From positions 186,001 to 250,000 of the forward strand of contig OZ025682.1 in assembly GCA_964019335.1 (NCBI GenBank): a stretch of DNA of 64,000 nucleotides, in the 5' to 3' direction. Shown piece after piece: positions 25,984-36,400 of this stretch. The DNA comes from Diplonema japonicum (lineage: Eukaryota; Euglenozoa; Diplonemea; Diplonemida; Diplonemidae). The position numbers and the translations under genes were made by a program. The first letter of the stretch is position 1, and each line of letters starts with the position of its first letter. The notes below the pieces were generated by a model. It searched no databases, had not been told where the DNA came from, and saw nothing but the letters and a program-made list of their open reading frames with translations.

Positions 25984-26531
25984 GAGTACTTCTTTGTGTC
26001 AACATGAAAAAAAAAGGAGAGGAAAACAGAAAAGCAATGACAGCAAACAGAAACCTCTATCCAACAATTGCTTTTTTACTTCTTCTTTTCTTCTTCCCTT
26101 TTACCTTCAACCGTGCGACTGTCGCTGTTCCTTGAATCCTTGCTTTAATGGGGAATCCCTCCAACAGCATAAAAAAGGAAGACATGGAACGGCACACTCT
26201 TCTCCCTCTCTCATGTTGCCTTTTTTATTTATTTATTTTACTTCTTATTTCTTTTTCTTTTTTCATTCGAAAGAACAATGTTCCAATACTGAAAAGAATT
26301 TTTAAATTGCGATCGCAAAGCAGGTACAAGCAACGACGTTTCCCTTTCCCTGAAGGGCAGTCGATGACTCCTCTTGGGAAAGGAAACGAACCGGTGTTTC
26401 TTCCTCTTTTTTTTATTTTTATTTCCCTTCTTTTTTTCCATTATTTTTTTCCCGTCTCTTCCCTCCCCCCCCACCACCTTTCCTCAAAAAGGAAAAAAAA
26501 TAAAAATTGTAAAAAAAAAAAAAAAAGAAAA
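25984..26531. other. Intergenic with second AOC 3' element
   Basis: The conserved 3' element is followed by T- and C-rich homopolymers and an A(16) tract before the next ATG. No gene is seen. Confidence 0.6.
26044..26378 (+). repeat. Conserved AOC-like 3' element, copy 2
   Basis: Same islands as 24912-25250. The central palindrome is shortened to TTGCGATCGCAA (26307-26318). Confidence 0.8.
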
Positions 26532-27299
26532 ATGGACGACCCAAACCTCTCATTCATGAGCGAAGACTTGTTCGAAGGTTGGTCAGTAAAGTCAAGGGAG
26601 GTAAATTGGAGAGAGCAAAAAGCAGGAGTATGGGGTTTGGAACACAAAAGCGACAGTAAGAATGGACTTTGGGCCGAGGGGGTGTCGAAGTTGGATAACG
26701 GATACGGATTGAGAATAGGAGTATCTGCCAACGGGGGCGGTGCACAAGTAGACTCAAATGAAGGGTCATTTTGGTACAAAGAAGGAGACGTGGGATGCAA
26801 GGCTGAACTCAAAGAGCTTGGAACCACCGTGGAAAGCAATTTAGAAACGGCCACCTTTCTAACAAAACGCCAGCTTGACGAAAAATACCACCATGCTAAC
26901 ATAGCAGGGTTGCTGTCGTTGAAGCTCAAGGAGAAAACGATCTCTCAAGCAGGAATCTCAGTCCACGTCCCTGAAAAAGCGATAAAATTCCCGACTTACG
27001 TTAAATGCACAATGAACCCGCCTCAGGTCCACGTTTCATCTTTGTTACCAGAGACACCGGAGCGAACGCACGTTGTTGCACTGGGCACCGATGGTACCAT
27101 GGACGGCAGCTCCTTGTCGCTGCACAGCAACCACTCGTTTTCGTCTGTTAAGATGCACACGACCCTGTGCAGCGATGGTGTCTTCTCGATCGCTACCGTG
27201 TTCGAGAGGATTAGCGGGTGGAAGTTCACCACCGGGCTGTGCTTCAAGCAAACCCTGAAAAACCCGAGCGTGGGGGTAAACATCGTCCAGTTGGCGTGA
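26532..27299 (+). CDS. Possible beta-barrel (porin-like) protein, 255 residues, single exon
   Basis: I do not recognise this protein with certainty. It has no signal peptide and no hydrophobic helix. Much of it alternates polar and hydrophobic residues with glycines, as in membrane beta-strands (KLDNGYGLRIGVSANGGG, SGWKFTTGLCFKQTL). The C-terminus GWKFTTGLCFKQTLKNPSVG loosely resembles the end of the two neighbours (GWRVAASYAIEDNKFGLRMA), so all three may be members of a VDAC-like fold. Codons are mixed and A-ending, unlike the neighbours, which suggests lower expression. The start follows aaaaaagaaaaATG. Confidence 0.4.
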   Translation: MDDPNLSFMSEDLFEGWSVKSREVNWREQKAGVWGLEHKSDSKNGLWAEGVSKLDNGYGLRIGVSANGGGAQVDSNEGSFWYKEGDVGCKAELKELGTTVESNLETATFLTKRQLDEKYHHANIAGLLSLKLKEKTISQAGISVHVPEKAIKFPTYVKCTMNPPQVHVSSLLPETPERTHVVALGTDGTMDGSSLSLHSNHSFSSVKMHTTLCSDGVFSIATVFERISGWKFTTGLCFKQTLKNPSVGVNIVQLA

Positions 27300-27903
27300 G
27301 CTCGACTCGATATTTTGCCTACCGGCAGCAACTCGACACCAGACAGCGACCGCAGAATGGTGGCCGTGTAGTGTGGATTTCTTTCTATTTTTTTATTTTC
27401 TTACACCAGTCCTGTCTCTGGATCGTTGCGCTCCACGGCTTTGCACGTTTTTCCTGTTGATTCCTTTCAATTTGCCTGGCAGGCAATACAGACAAATGAA
27501 GTAGGAAACACGATTCACATACTCAGAGCTCGCATCTCTTGGACAACACATCTCTTTGCTGCGAGATTTGAGCCTTGAAAATGAGGCAACCGTTGAACAC
27601 CTGGGACAGGTTGCGAACCCCGTGCATGGGGCAAGGGTATCGTGTTCAATGTTTGTTTCCTCGCCTTTTCATCTTGTGACCGGCATTTGTATAACATTTG
27701 TCTTAGGGACGGCCGAAGCGCCAGAGGTTTCCAGAACCGAGCTCGGTGCGTGCCTACTGACCGAGAAGTCTCTGAAAGCTGGGCAGCATGCAGGGCAGGG
27801 TTTTGCCACGTCCCCGTCGTCGCCCTGCCAGCATGGTCGCTACTACCTGCTTGATTATCGGCTTGAACGGCCTCAGTGGGCCGCGTTACCCTTTCTGTTG
27901 ATT

Positions 27904-27941
<38 letters not shown>

Positions 27942-27971
27942 CACACACAGCCTCCCTTACTTACAAAGAAA
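27300..27971. other. Intergenic with about 420 bases of balanced, non-repetitive sequence
   Basis: Unlike other gaps, 27480-27900 is of normal complexity and about half GC. It ends in a T(30) tract (about 27907-27937). Open frames exist on both strands but none resembles a protein. It could be a structured non-coding RNA with a poly-T end or an eroded gene. I could not match it to a known RNA. Confidence 0.4.
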
Positions 27972-29268
27972 ATGAAGAACGCTAGCAGCCCCCCTCACTT
28001 CCGCCTGTGGGCACCCACCGGTGAGCCCCTCCCTGCCATTGGTGCTGGGTTCGGGAAGGCCATCCTTGACCTCGAGGCCAAGTGGTACAACAAGGATGCA
28101 TGGAGGGTTGAGTCCTTCGTGAAGAGGGACAAGGACAGCCTCATGTGGATTGACCCCGCCGCATCGAAGGTATGTTTGTTTTTCCTGTTCTTTATTCTTT
28201 TGGTGAGCAACAGGATCCTGGAATGATTATCAATTTAATCCATAACTTTCACCTGATCTGCAAAACGAGCTGCGGGATAAACCTGTTTTAATAAACACAT
28301 CTGAGACTTGCAAATGACCACACGACCACCAAGAATCCCCTATTGTGGATTGTTGTCCCCCTCCGCCCCACTAACCACACCACTTCACAGGACTCGAAGA
28401 AGGCGTCTGTGTCTGGCACCGTTGGGTACGATGACATGGAGAGGAACATCAAGTACCGTGGCAAGACCGACGACAGCATGAAGCACACCTCCGAGCTTGC
28501 CTTCTCGAGGCCTGTCTGCTGCGGTGAGCAGAGGTTCAAGGTTGAAGTGAGCGGGAACCTTGTCTGCGAGAACGCAGCCCCCATCAACTTCCCTGCCTTC
28601 AACATCGCCAACCCCACCACGAAGGTCTTCTGGAAGGCGATGCTGAAGAAGTTCACCGCGGAGGCGATGATTGTGACCGGTAAGAGCGGTCCCACCACCC
28701 TGAACGCCTGGGTGCAGGGTGAGGTGAACGATGACCTCGCCTACGGGGCACTGGTGTGAACAACAACAACAACAACAACAAAAACAACACACCAACAGGC
28801 CCAGTACGACCTGAAGGAGAAGAAGGTGAAGCAGTTCGAGGGTGGTGTGCTGAACACCTTCAACCTTTCAAACGGTGTGCTCGCAACGAGGGCTGTGACC
28901 CGCAACCTCGACATCTTCGAGGGGTCTGTGATGCCGCCTGCGATGGAGGTGGCAGGGAAGAAGGTGTCCGTGATGGCGAAGGCGGCCCACACTGTGTCCT
29001 CTGGGAACACCGACATTGTCGTTGCCTCGGAGACCAAGGTGTGCCCCCGCATGGACCTGAAGGCTAAGGTGGAGTACCAGGGGCTCAAGGACCTCAAAAC
29101 CGCGTTCGCCGCTGTGTTCAGCGCTCCTGTATGTTGGACATGAAAGGGTTGGTGGAAATTTTATACACAACACAACAGAACGGCTGGAGGGTGGCAGCTT
29201 CGTACGCCATTGAGGACAACAAGTTCGGGCTCAGGATGGCGCAGGGCTCTACCCCTGCTCCTCTGTAA
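27972..29268 (+). CDS. VDAC-like beta-barrel protein, paralogue 1 (four exons, 326 residues)
   Basis: Exons are 27972-28169, 28391-28753, 28799-29128 and 29179-29268. All introns are phase 0 and GT-AG, with GTATGT, GTGTGA and GTATGT donors. Splicing gives one continuous 326-residue frame. Without it each exon soon meets a stop. The protein has no signal peptide. It is a succession of amphipathic beta-strands ending GWRVAASYAIEDNKFGLRMA, in the manner of mitochondrial porins (VDAC), which pass metabolites across the outer membrane. The assignment is tentative because no diagnostic motif is certain. It is nearly identical to the gene at 29845 except for one block in exon 2 (28503-28611, encoding about FSRPVCCGEQRFKVEVSGNL and following residues). 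Confidence 0.5.
28754..28798 (+). other. 45-nt A/C-rich intron without a pyrimidine tract
   Basis: Reads GTGTGA, then CAA repeats, then CCAACAG. It is present unchanged in the paralogue at 30605-30649. The TGA inside would end translation if it were retained. Confidence 0.7.
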
Positions 29269-29844
29269 GCAGGATAGTAAAGTTAGACAAAGAAAGACCG
29301 AGTGTAGGAAGGGACTTGCTATTGGTGGATTGGGTTAGAGAGAAACCTGAATGAGATTTGCTCAAAGCTTATTCTTCTTTTTTTCCAGCCAGTGTAATAT
29401 GAAAAGAACACCACCAACATTTCTTGTATTATAAAGAAGAAGGGGAAAGAGAAAAAAAAAGTTGATAAAAAAAAAAAACCACCTTGCCTGTCCTCCCTTG
29501 TCTTATTCCCCCCCGTTCTTGTTTGCACGGTTTCCATCAGCTTGGGCTGCTGGAAAGTAATTTTCTTACTGAACCCCTCCCCCCACCTCGCCAGCCCCTC
29601 CATTATTTTCCCCTTTTTCTTTTCTCCAAGACCAAAAGATTCGAAGTTCAGGCAGGAAAACAGGCTCTTTTTTTTTTTGCCTGTTTTTTTTCTCCCTGTA
29701 AGGAGTAACATCCTTTCCTTTGAACTCTATTTGGGCAAAAAAAATGGGGGTGTTCTTTTTCTTCATTCGTTCTTTTTTTTCTTATCACGGGGGGAGAAAT
29801 GACAAAAAACAAAACTAAAGGCGTGCTCTTCCCTCTTTACACAA
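29269..29844. other. Intergenic between VDAC-like paralogues
   Basis: T- and A-rich low complexity with no gene. Confidence 0.6.
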
Positions 29845-31119
29845 ATGAAGAATGCAAGCAGCCCCCCTCACTTCCGCCTGTGGGCACCCACCGGTGAGCC
29901 CCTCCCTGCCATTGGTGCTGGGTTCGGGAAGGCCATCCTTGACCTCGAGGCCAAGTGGTACAACAAGGATGCATGGAGGGTTGAGTCCTTCGTGAAGAGG
30001 GACAAGGACAGCCTCATGTGGCTTGACCCCGCCGCATCGAAGGTATGTTTACATTTCAACTATCTTTTCTTCCTTTTCCTTCACTTTTACCGAAAATTCT
30101 GGAATGATTATCAATTTAATCCATAACTTTCACCTGATCTGCAAAACGAGCTGCGGGATAAACCTGTTTTAATAAACACATCTGAGACTTGCAAATGACC
30201 ACACGACCACCAAGAATCCCCTATTGTGGATTGTTGTCCCCCTCCGCCCCACTAACCACACCACTTCACAGGACTCGAAGAAGGCGTCTGTGTCTGGCAC
30301 CGTTGGGTACGATGACATGGAGAGGAACATCAAGTACCGTGGCAAGACCGACGAGTCCATGAAGCACACCTCCGAGCTTGCCTACTACCTGCCCTTCGTG
30401 GACGGCGAGCAGAGGATGAAGGTGGAGCTGAATGGAACGCTGGACTGCTCAGGCCTCTCGAGCCCCACCACGAAGGTCTTCTGGAAGGCGATGCTGAAGA
30501 AGTTCACCGCGGAGGCGATGATTGTGACCGGTAAGAGCGGTCCCACCACCCTGAACGCCTGGGTGCAGGGTGAGGTGAACGATGACCTCGCCTACGGGGC
30601 ACTGGTGTGAACAACAACAACAACAACAACAAAAACAACACACCAACAGGCCCAGTACGACCTGAAGGAGAAGAAGGTGAAGCAGTTCGAGGGTGGTGTG
30701 CTGAACACCTTCAACCTTTCAAACGGTGTGCTCGCAACGAGGGCTGTGACCCGCAACCTCGACATCTTCGAGGGGTCTGTGATGCCGCCTGCGATGGAGG
30801 TGGCAGGGAAGAAGGTGTCCGTGATGGCGAAGGCGGCCCACACTGTGTCCTCTGGGAACACCGACATTGTCGTTGCCTCGGAGACCAAGGTGTGCCCCCG
30901 CATGGACCTGAAGGCTAAGGTGGAGTACCAGGGGCTCAAGGACCTCAAAACCGCGTTCGCCGCTGTGTTCAGCGCTCCTGTATGTTGGACATGAAAGGGT
31001 TGGTGGAAATTTTATACACAACACAACAGAACGGCTGGAGGGTGGCAGCTTCGTACGCCATTGAGGACAACAAGTTCGGGCTCAGACTGGCGCAGGGCTC
31101 TACCCCTGCTCCTCTGTAA
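29845..31119 (+). CDS. VDAC-like beta-barrel protein, paralogue 2 (four exons, 316 residues)
   Basis: Exons are 29845-30042, 30272-30604, 30650-30979 and 31030-31119. Exon structure matches paralogue 1 at 27972. Introns 2 and 3 are identical and the 3' part of intron 1 is identical, while the 5' part of intron 1 differs. Exon 2 is 30 bases shorter because of a replaced block (30384-30462) encoding YYLPFVDGEQRMKVELNGTL and following residues. Outside it I see only scattered changes (I/L near the end of exon 1, M/L in the last exon). The same tentative VDAC-like reading applies. Confidence 0.5.
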
Positions 31120-31800
31120 GTGAGTGGGCTACTGAGAAAGGTGTAAGGAGGAAGGAGGTGAACAAAAAGGTTAGAAAGGGAGGGGAAAAAAGTAAAAAAA
31201 AATAAGAGGGAAAAAAAAAAACAATCGGGGGGGTTTTTTTTTCTTCTTCTTTTTTTTTTTCTCCAATTCATTCTCACCCCCCTCACTGCTTTTCCTGTTT
31301 TCTTTTCTTTAGGGGGTTTTTTTTTTTCGTGTCCTGCCGCAGGTACCTTTAAATGTCTTTTTTTTTTCATTCGTTCTGAAAATCTTCTTTTCCTTTTATG
31401 ATGTATTTTTTTTTTTTTTGGGAAAGAGGCAGCGGTTGTAAATGCCACAATTACGTTGGCTCCTCTCCCACCCCCTCCCCCTTCCCTCCTTCCTCGACAT
31501 CCCTCCATTTAATTTTCTTTCTAATTCTCTTGAAAAAAAAAACTTAGAATTAAATGGAGTGCACGAAAGCAAAGAAGAGGGAGGACTTTTTTTTTTTTCC
31601 AATTCTTAAGAAAAAAAAAAGAAAGCGACAACAGCGCACAAAAAACAAAACAAAAAAAAAAAAAAAAAAAAAAAAAACGTAAGAAAAAAACGTGGTGGCA
31701 AAAAAACTTTTTTGTTTCCCCCCCCCTTTTTTTTACATCAAAACAACACTCAAACCAGAGGGAAGGGGGCGTAACAAAAAAAAAAAGAAAAAAAAAAGAA
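31120..31800. other. Intergenic, homopolymer-rich
   Basis: T and A runs, including A(27) near 31650-31676. No gene is seen. It leads into an A/G leader before MRE11. Confidence 0.65.
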
Positions 31801-33870
31801 ATGGACACGGTAAAATTCCTGGTAGCAACGGACAACCATCTGGGCAGCTACGAGAAAACAGCGTCGAGGCGGGACGACAGTTTTGTGACGTTCGAGGAGA
31901 TTCTTCAAAAAGCGGTGGAGAACAAGGTGGACTTTATCCTGCTATGTGGGGACTTGTTCGATGAAAACAAACCCGGCCACGCCACCCTCCAGCGTACCAT
32001 GGCCCTCCTCCGTAAATACTGCATGGGCAATAAAAACATAGAATTCCAAGTGGTTTCCGAACCAGGGGGAGTTTCAAACGGCGGTTTTGCTTCTGTCAAT
32101 TTTCACGACCCGAATATAAATGTTTCGGTCCCAGTCTTCGCTATACATGGAAACCATGACGACCCAGTAGGCGAGCATTCCCTGTCAGCACTTGATATTC
32201 TGTCAACAGCGGGGCTTATAAACTACTTTGGAAAAGCAGCGAACAACGACGACATTCAAATCTCCCCGATTCTTATAAAAAAAGGAGCGACGAACCTAGC
32301 ATTGTACGGGTTGGGGCATGTTCGTGACGAACGGTTGCACAGATGTTTTCTCCACAAAAAGGTTCAGTTTCTCCGCCCGACTGAAAACGCGGAAAACTGG
32401 TTCAACATCTTCGCAATCCACCAAAATCGAAACACAAAAGGTGTCAACAAGAAAAACGGTGTAAACGAAGAGATGCTAAAGGGCTTCCTAGACCTCGTGA
32501 TATGGGGCCACGAACACGAACAGATCATGACGGCCACCCCAGCCAAGGGAAATTCCGGGTACGATATCCTACAACCCGGGTCGTCAATACAATCTACTCC
32601 TAACAGCGAAGACTTAAACCCGAAAAAAGTCGCGATAATCGAGGTTAACAAGATATCGTACAGAATTACCCCGTTAATGCTGAAATCGACACGACCGTGT
32701 GAATTTCAAACGGTTGTGTTAAAGGACGAGCCGTCGTTAGACAAAACACAGGAGGATGTAGCGGAGTACCTTACAGAGTGCGTCAACGATATGCTTCAAA
32801 AGGCGCAGGCGAAGATCGCCGCGATCCCCGATCAATTTATAAGGTTGAACAAAAACCTGAAGGTTCCCATCGTTCGACTTCGTGTCGACTATTCACCAGA
32901 CTATCCCATGGTGAACCCCGTTCTTTTCGGGGGGAAATTTATCAACAAGGTTGCAAACCCCCACCACGTCCTTGTTGCACAAACACGTCATAAAACCACC
33001 TCCACTTCCACCACCGCACCGTCAGACGGTACTTCTCTAGGACAAACCGCGCAGTTAGAAACAGGCCCATCACTGTTAAACCAAAACGCCGCATCCATGG
33101 CTGACACTATAACGAATAACCTCCACAAGATTATACACAGTGGAAAGCCTTTAAGCATGCTGTCTGAACATCACCTGACAGAAGCTGTGTTCAGCTTCAT
33201 AAACAAGAGCGAAGCAAACGCGGTCGACTCCATGGTGAAGGAGTACATGCTGCGGTCGCAAAAGGGGATATGGAAAGATGTCAAGGCGAAGTCCGACGTA
33301 ACAATGGAGTATCTTAGAAAGCTCGCGAATCTGATTAAGGAAAACGCGGATTGTGAATGGAAAGCGTCCGCTGAGCAGAAAAAAAAACCGAGCACAGCGG
33401 AGCAAACTGTGAAGCAAGAACCTCATGATGCTGCTGACATGCCCGAGGCTCCACCGCAGATGTTGCCAGTTAATGAAACTCCCGAGGATGGTGAAATAGA
33501 GTTATCTGGGGAGTTTATCGCACCCCTTCCGACACCTAAGAAGCAAAAGCAAAAACCTGCTCCGAAAAAAAAACCCGCTCCCAAAAAGAAACCCGCTGCG
33601 AAAGTTTCAAAAAAACGCAAAGTGGAATCCGACGAAGAAGAGGACAGCGATAGCCAGCTGCTCCCGTTGCCGATGGTCAAGAAAACCAAGAAGAAAAGCA
33701 GCCTTCCTGAACCGGGCAGCGAGGACGACAATGACGGGGAGCCCCAGGTGAAACCCGCACCACCGGCGAAAAAGAAAAAATCGGAAAAACCGTCCATCCC
33801 GACAAAGAAAAGTCCTCAGAAAACATCGCTTGCCTCGGTGATGGCGAACTGGGGGAAGAAAAAAAAGTGA
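31801..33870 (+). CDS. MRE11: MRE11 double-strand break repair nuclease
   Basis: A 689-residue Mn-dependent nuclease subunit of the MRE11-RAD50(-NBS1) complex, which processes DNA breaks and telomeres in the nucleus. All phosphoesterase motifs are visible: D11-x-H13 in ATDNHLG, D51 in LLCGDLFDENKP, N118-H119-D120 in AIHGNHDDP, H207 in AIHQNRN and H237-x-H239 in VIWGHEHE. The capping domain follows (RVDYSPDYPMVNPVLFGGKF). The last 150 residues are Lys/Pro/acidic low complexity (KKPAPKKKPAAKVSKKRKVE), including likely nuclear localisation signals. It is intronless, with mixed codon use. The A-rich leader (aaaaaaagaaATG) fixes the start at the family N-terminus. Confidence 0.96.
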   Translation: MDTVKFLVATDNHLGSYEKTASRRDDSFVTFEEILQKAVENKVDFILLCGDLFDENKPGHATLQRTMALLRKYCMGNKNIEFQVVSEPGGVSNGGFASVNFHDPNINVSVPVFAIHGNHDDPVGEHSLSALDILSTAGLINYFGKAANNDDIQISPILIKKGATNLALYGLGHVRDERLHRCFLHKKVQFLRPTENAENWFNIFAIHQNRNTKGVNKKNGVNEEMLKGFLDLVIWGHEHEQIMTATPAKGNSGYDILQPGSSIQSTPNSEDLNPKKVAIIEVNKISYRITPLMLKSTRPCEFQTVVLKDEPSLDKTQEDVAEYLTECVNDMLQKAQAKIAAIPDQFIRLNKNLKVPIVRLRVDYSPDYPMVNPVLFGGKFINKVANPHHVLVAQTRHKTTSTSTTAPSDGTSLGQTAQLETGPSLLNQNAASMADTITNNLHKIIHSGKPLSMLSEHHLTEAVFSFINKSEANAVDSMVKEYMLRSQKGIWKDVKAKSDVTMEYLRKLANLIKENADCEWKASAEQKKKPSTAEQTVKQEPHDAADMPEAPPQMLPVNETPEDGEIELSGEFIAPLPTPKKQKQKPAPKKKPAPKKKPAAKVSKKRKVESDEEEDSDSQLLPLPMVKKTKKKSSLPEPGSEDDNDGEPQVKPAPPAKKKKSEKPSIPTKKSPQKTSLASVMANWGKKKK

Positions 33871-34075
33871 GTTATTGCATTTTTTTTTTCTTTTTTTTTT
33901 GTTACCCCTTACCCCCCGTCCTCCTCCTGGGTATTTATTCAGGACGAGAAAAAAAAAAAAAAGCTTTTCTCCTAGTTCTTTTTTTTTGTGTTTTTTTTTT
34001 TTTTTTTTTTTTTTTTCCCACAATAAATTAAAAAGAAAAAAACCCCCGCCCTGCAGCCAAAAAAAAAAAAAAAAA
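33871..34075. other. Short intergenic, poly-T then poly-A
   Basis: T-rich (including a T run of about 25 near 33993-34017) after the MRE11 stop, then an A(17) tract touching the next ATG. Confidence 0.65.
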
Positions 34076-36361
34076 ATGGGTCAATGTCAATCAGATAAAA
34101 AAAAGGAATACCAAGAGCCCCCGGTGGCGAAGGCGCGTCTCCAGCACCCACAAAAAGCAGCGGTGTTCCCGAGGCAGCAGCAGCACGTCCAAAGACAACC
34201 GCCTCCAAGAATACTGTATGTGAAGATATGGGGCGACGCCCATAGCAAATGCTCCGGGAGATACGATCTGGTCCCGGAAGGCGCCGCGGCTGTATGGAGA
34301 AATGGCGATTTGAGAATGTACACCGATTCAGGGGGCTTTTGGATCATAGGTTCTGAAAGCGAGATGAGCACGGGAGTAGGATGGTTCGCGACAGAGTCTC
34401 CCCATCGAGGAAAAAACCCAGAAGATAAATCTCTCACATGGGCTTACGTTGCCAAAGGCGGCCACAAAAAAGGATGGCAGCCATCCGCTCCAATGTCCAT
34501 CAGCACCTCGCAACCCGTAAGTGCATTTACCATGATATCTGGCGGAGCGTCAAAGGCAACATACGCAAGTTTCTCGACAGCGTTGAAAACCCATCCTGAA
34601 ATCCTTGGCGAACTGGGGATCCCATCATCCCCAGGAAACCTCCCAGAGTATTTCAAATCGATGTGTGTTAGATCGACAGGGTACATTACGGAAGCATCGC
34701 TCGCAGCGTATAGTTCGTACAGAAAACTGTTTCAAAGCATTGACACACGGAATCTTAACAAGATTTCAGCGTGGGATCTCGAGAGAGCTTTGACATCCAA
34801 CCCAAGCTTGCAAAAGACCCTTGGTATCAAACCAAACCTCTCTCTATCATTCATACGGCAAATCGACGCCACCGGTCGAGGCTGGGGTACAATGTTACAA
34901 TTTGTAACATTTCTACAAAGCGGCGGAGTGACACAAGCTCAGAATAAACGCCACGGATCCGCAGCAGCGTCCGATCGTATCGTTGCTGCTGTGACACGGG
35001 AAAATCAAAGAGTCACATTGTCCGAGTTAACCGCTGTTTTAGAAGCCGATAGAGAGGCACAGCTTGAGTTGGGTTGGCCCGCTCATCAAACTTCGGTAAT
35101 ATTCCACATATTACAAGGCAACAACAGGGGGTATGTCATGATTCAGGATCTGAAGGTTTTCCTGGAACTCACCACATTGTTCAATCAAATCGATTTGACG
35201 CGGGACGGTTTTATCGACGCACACGAGTTCGGGACAGCGTTGGGGAAGGATCTGGTGTTGCAAAGGGCGTTGGCGACAAATGCGGTCGACGCGCAGATTG
35301 TTTTCAGCAAGATCGATCTAGGGCGTCACGGTTCGGTGTCGTTCGTGGAATTCTACAGATTTTACAAGAAATATCTCGCGGATTTGAAGATGTCGCCGGC
35401 GGTGAAAAACAACAACAGCAACAACAACAACAACAACCAGCCTCCTCGTTACGCGAACCAAGAGTACGCGTATCAAGTTAAAAACAAGCTCGGCGAAGGA
35501 AGCTACGGAATCGTGTTTCTAGTAAAAAGAGCCTATGACGGGTTAAACCTTATCATGAAGAAACCGAAATTGTCTTCCGGATTCAACATGGATGACGTGC
35601 GCCGTGAAGCGGAACTACTTCAAAAAGTGAAACACCCGCATATTATCAGATTCGTCGAAGCCTTTAAGAACACGTCAGGTGCTTTGATAATCATAACGGA
35701 GTTTGCAGACGGTGGTGATTTAAGAAAGAAGATTCGAACATTTCCCAGGGGGATCCCCCAGCAGCAAACCATGGTGTGGTTTTCTGAAATCTGCGAGGCC
35801 GTACAGTACCTCCACAACCGTCATATTCTACACAGAGACCTCAAAACCGACAATATTTTTTTGACCGCTGGTGGTTCTGTTAAACTGGGCGATCTCGGCC
35901 TTGCGAAACAATTAAAACTTGATTATCGAACCCACGAGGCTGTCACTCACACTGTATTCCGTGGTGCTAAAGGAGCCCCATCCAATATGTCCCCGGAACA
36001 GGTTAGGGGTGAGACGCATGGTACACCTATTGATATTTGGGCGCTCGGATGTATTTTGTATGAAATGTGTACTTGCAAACCGTGTTTCACATCTCCCGAA
36101 GCCGCGCTTCGTTGTAGTGGTGAACCTCCTTCCGACACCCCCCGTTTCTGCCATGCCATCGTTAAGGAATGTCTCACACCTTCTCAGTACCGCAGGCCGG
36201 ATATTCAAAGGATTATCGGGCTGATCGACGAACGGTACAAGGATGCTCAAGGTTGCATGGCTACCCATTTGACCGATAGGAAGCACAGGGACGGTGGTGG
36301 TGGTGGTGGTGGTGGACACGGTGGTGGTGGTTTGATGCATCCTAACATGATGCACAGGTGA
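34076..36361 (+). CDS. NEK-like protein kinase with EF-hand region and N-myristoylation signal
   Basis: A 761-residue Ser/Thr kinase. The N-terminus MGQCQSDKKKE is a good myristoylation/palmitoylation signal (G2, C4), suggesting membrane attachment. Residues about 42-135 form a domain containing CSGRYDLV, FWIIGSE and LTWAYVAKGG, of a kind I associate with protist signalling proteins. A helical EF-hand-like region follows, with one canonical calcium loop (D373-L-T-R-D377-G-F-I-D381-A-H-E384) and degenerate others. After an Asn-rich linker, the kinase domain spans about 466-735: glycine loop LGEGSYGIV, K495 in LIMKK, HRDLKTDN (586-593), DLG (606-608) and MSPEQVRG. DLG instead of DFG occurs in NEK6/7. 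A His/Gly tail ends the protein. The start at 34076 is chosen over upstream ATGs that only read through homopolymers. Confidence 0.85.
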   Translation: MGQCQSDKKKEYQEPPVAKARLQHPQKAAVFPRQQQHVQRQPPPRILYVKIWGDAHSKCSGRYDLVPEGAAAVWRNGDLRMYTDSGGFWIIGSESEMSTGVGWFATESPHRGKNPEDKSLTWAYVAKGGHKKGWQPSAPMSISTSQPVSAFTMISGGASKATYASFSTALKTHPEILGELGIPSSPGNLPEYFKSMCVRSTGYITEASLAAYSSYRKLFQSIDTRNLNKISAWDLERALTSNPSLQKTLGIKPNLSLSFIRQIDATGRGWGTMLQFVTFLQSGGVTQAQNKRHGSAAASDRIVAAVTRENQRVTLSELTAVLEADREAQLELGWPAHQTSVIFHILQGNNRGYVMIQDLKVFLELTTLFNQIDLTRDGFIDAHEFGTALGKDLVLQRALATNAVDAQIVFSKIDLGRHGSVSFVEFYRFYKKYLADLKMSPAVKNNNSNNNNNNQPPRYANQEYAYQVKNKLGEGSYGIVFLVKRAYDGLNLIMKKPKLSSGFNMDDVRREAELLQKVKHPHIIRFVEAFKNTSGALIIITEFADGGDLRKKIRTFPRGIPQQQTMVWFSEICEAVQYLHNRHILHRDLKTDNIFLTAGGSVKLGDLGLAKQLKLDYRTHEAVTHTVFRGAKGAPSNMSPEQVRGETHGTPIDIWALGCILYEMCTCKPCFTSPEAALRCSGEPPSDTPRFCHAIVKECLTPSQYRRPDIQRIIGLIDERYKDAQGCMATHLTDRKHRDGGGGGGGGHGGGGLMHPNMMHR

Positions 36362-36362
36362 T

Positions 36363-36400
<38 letters not shown>

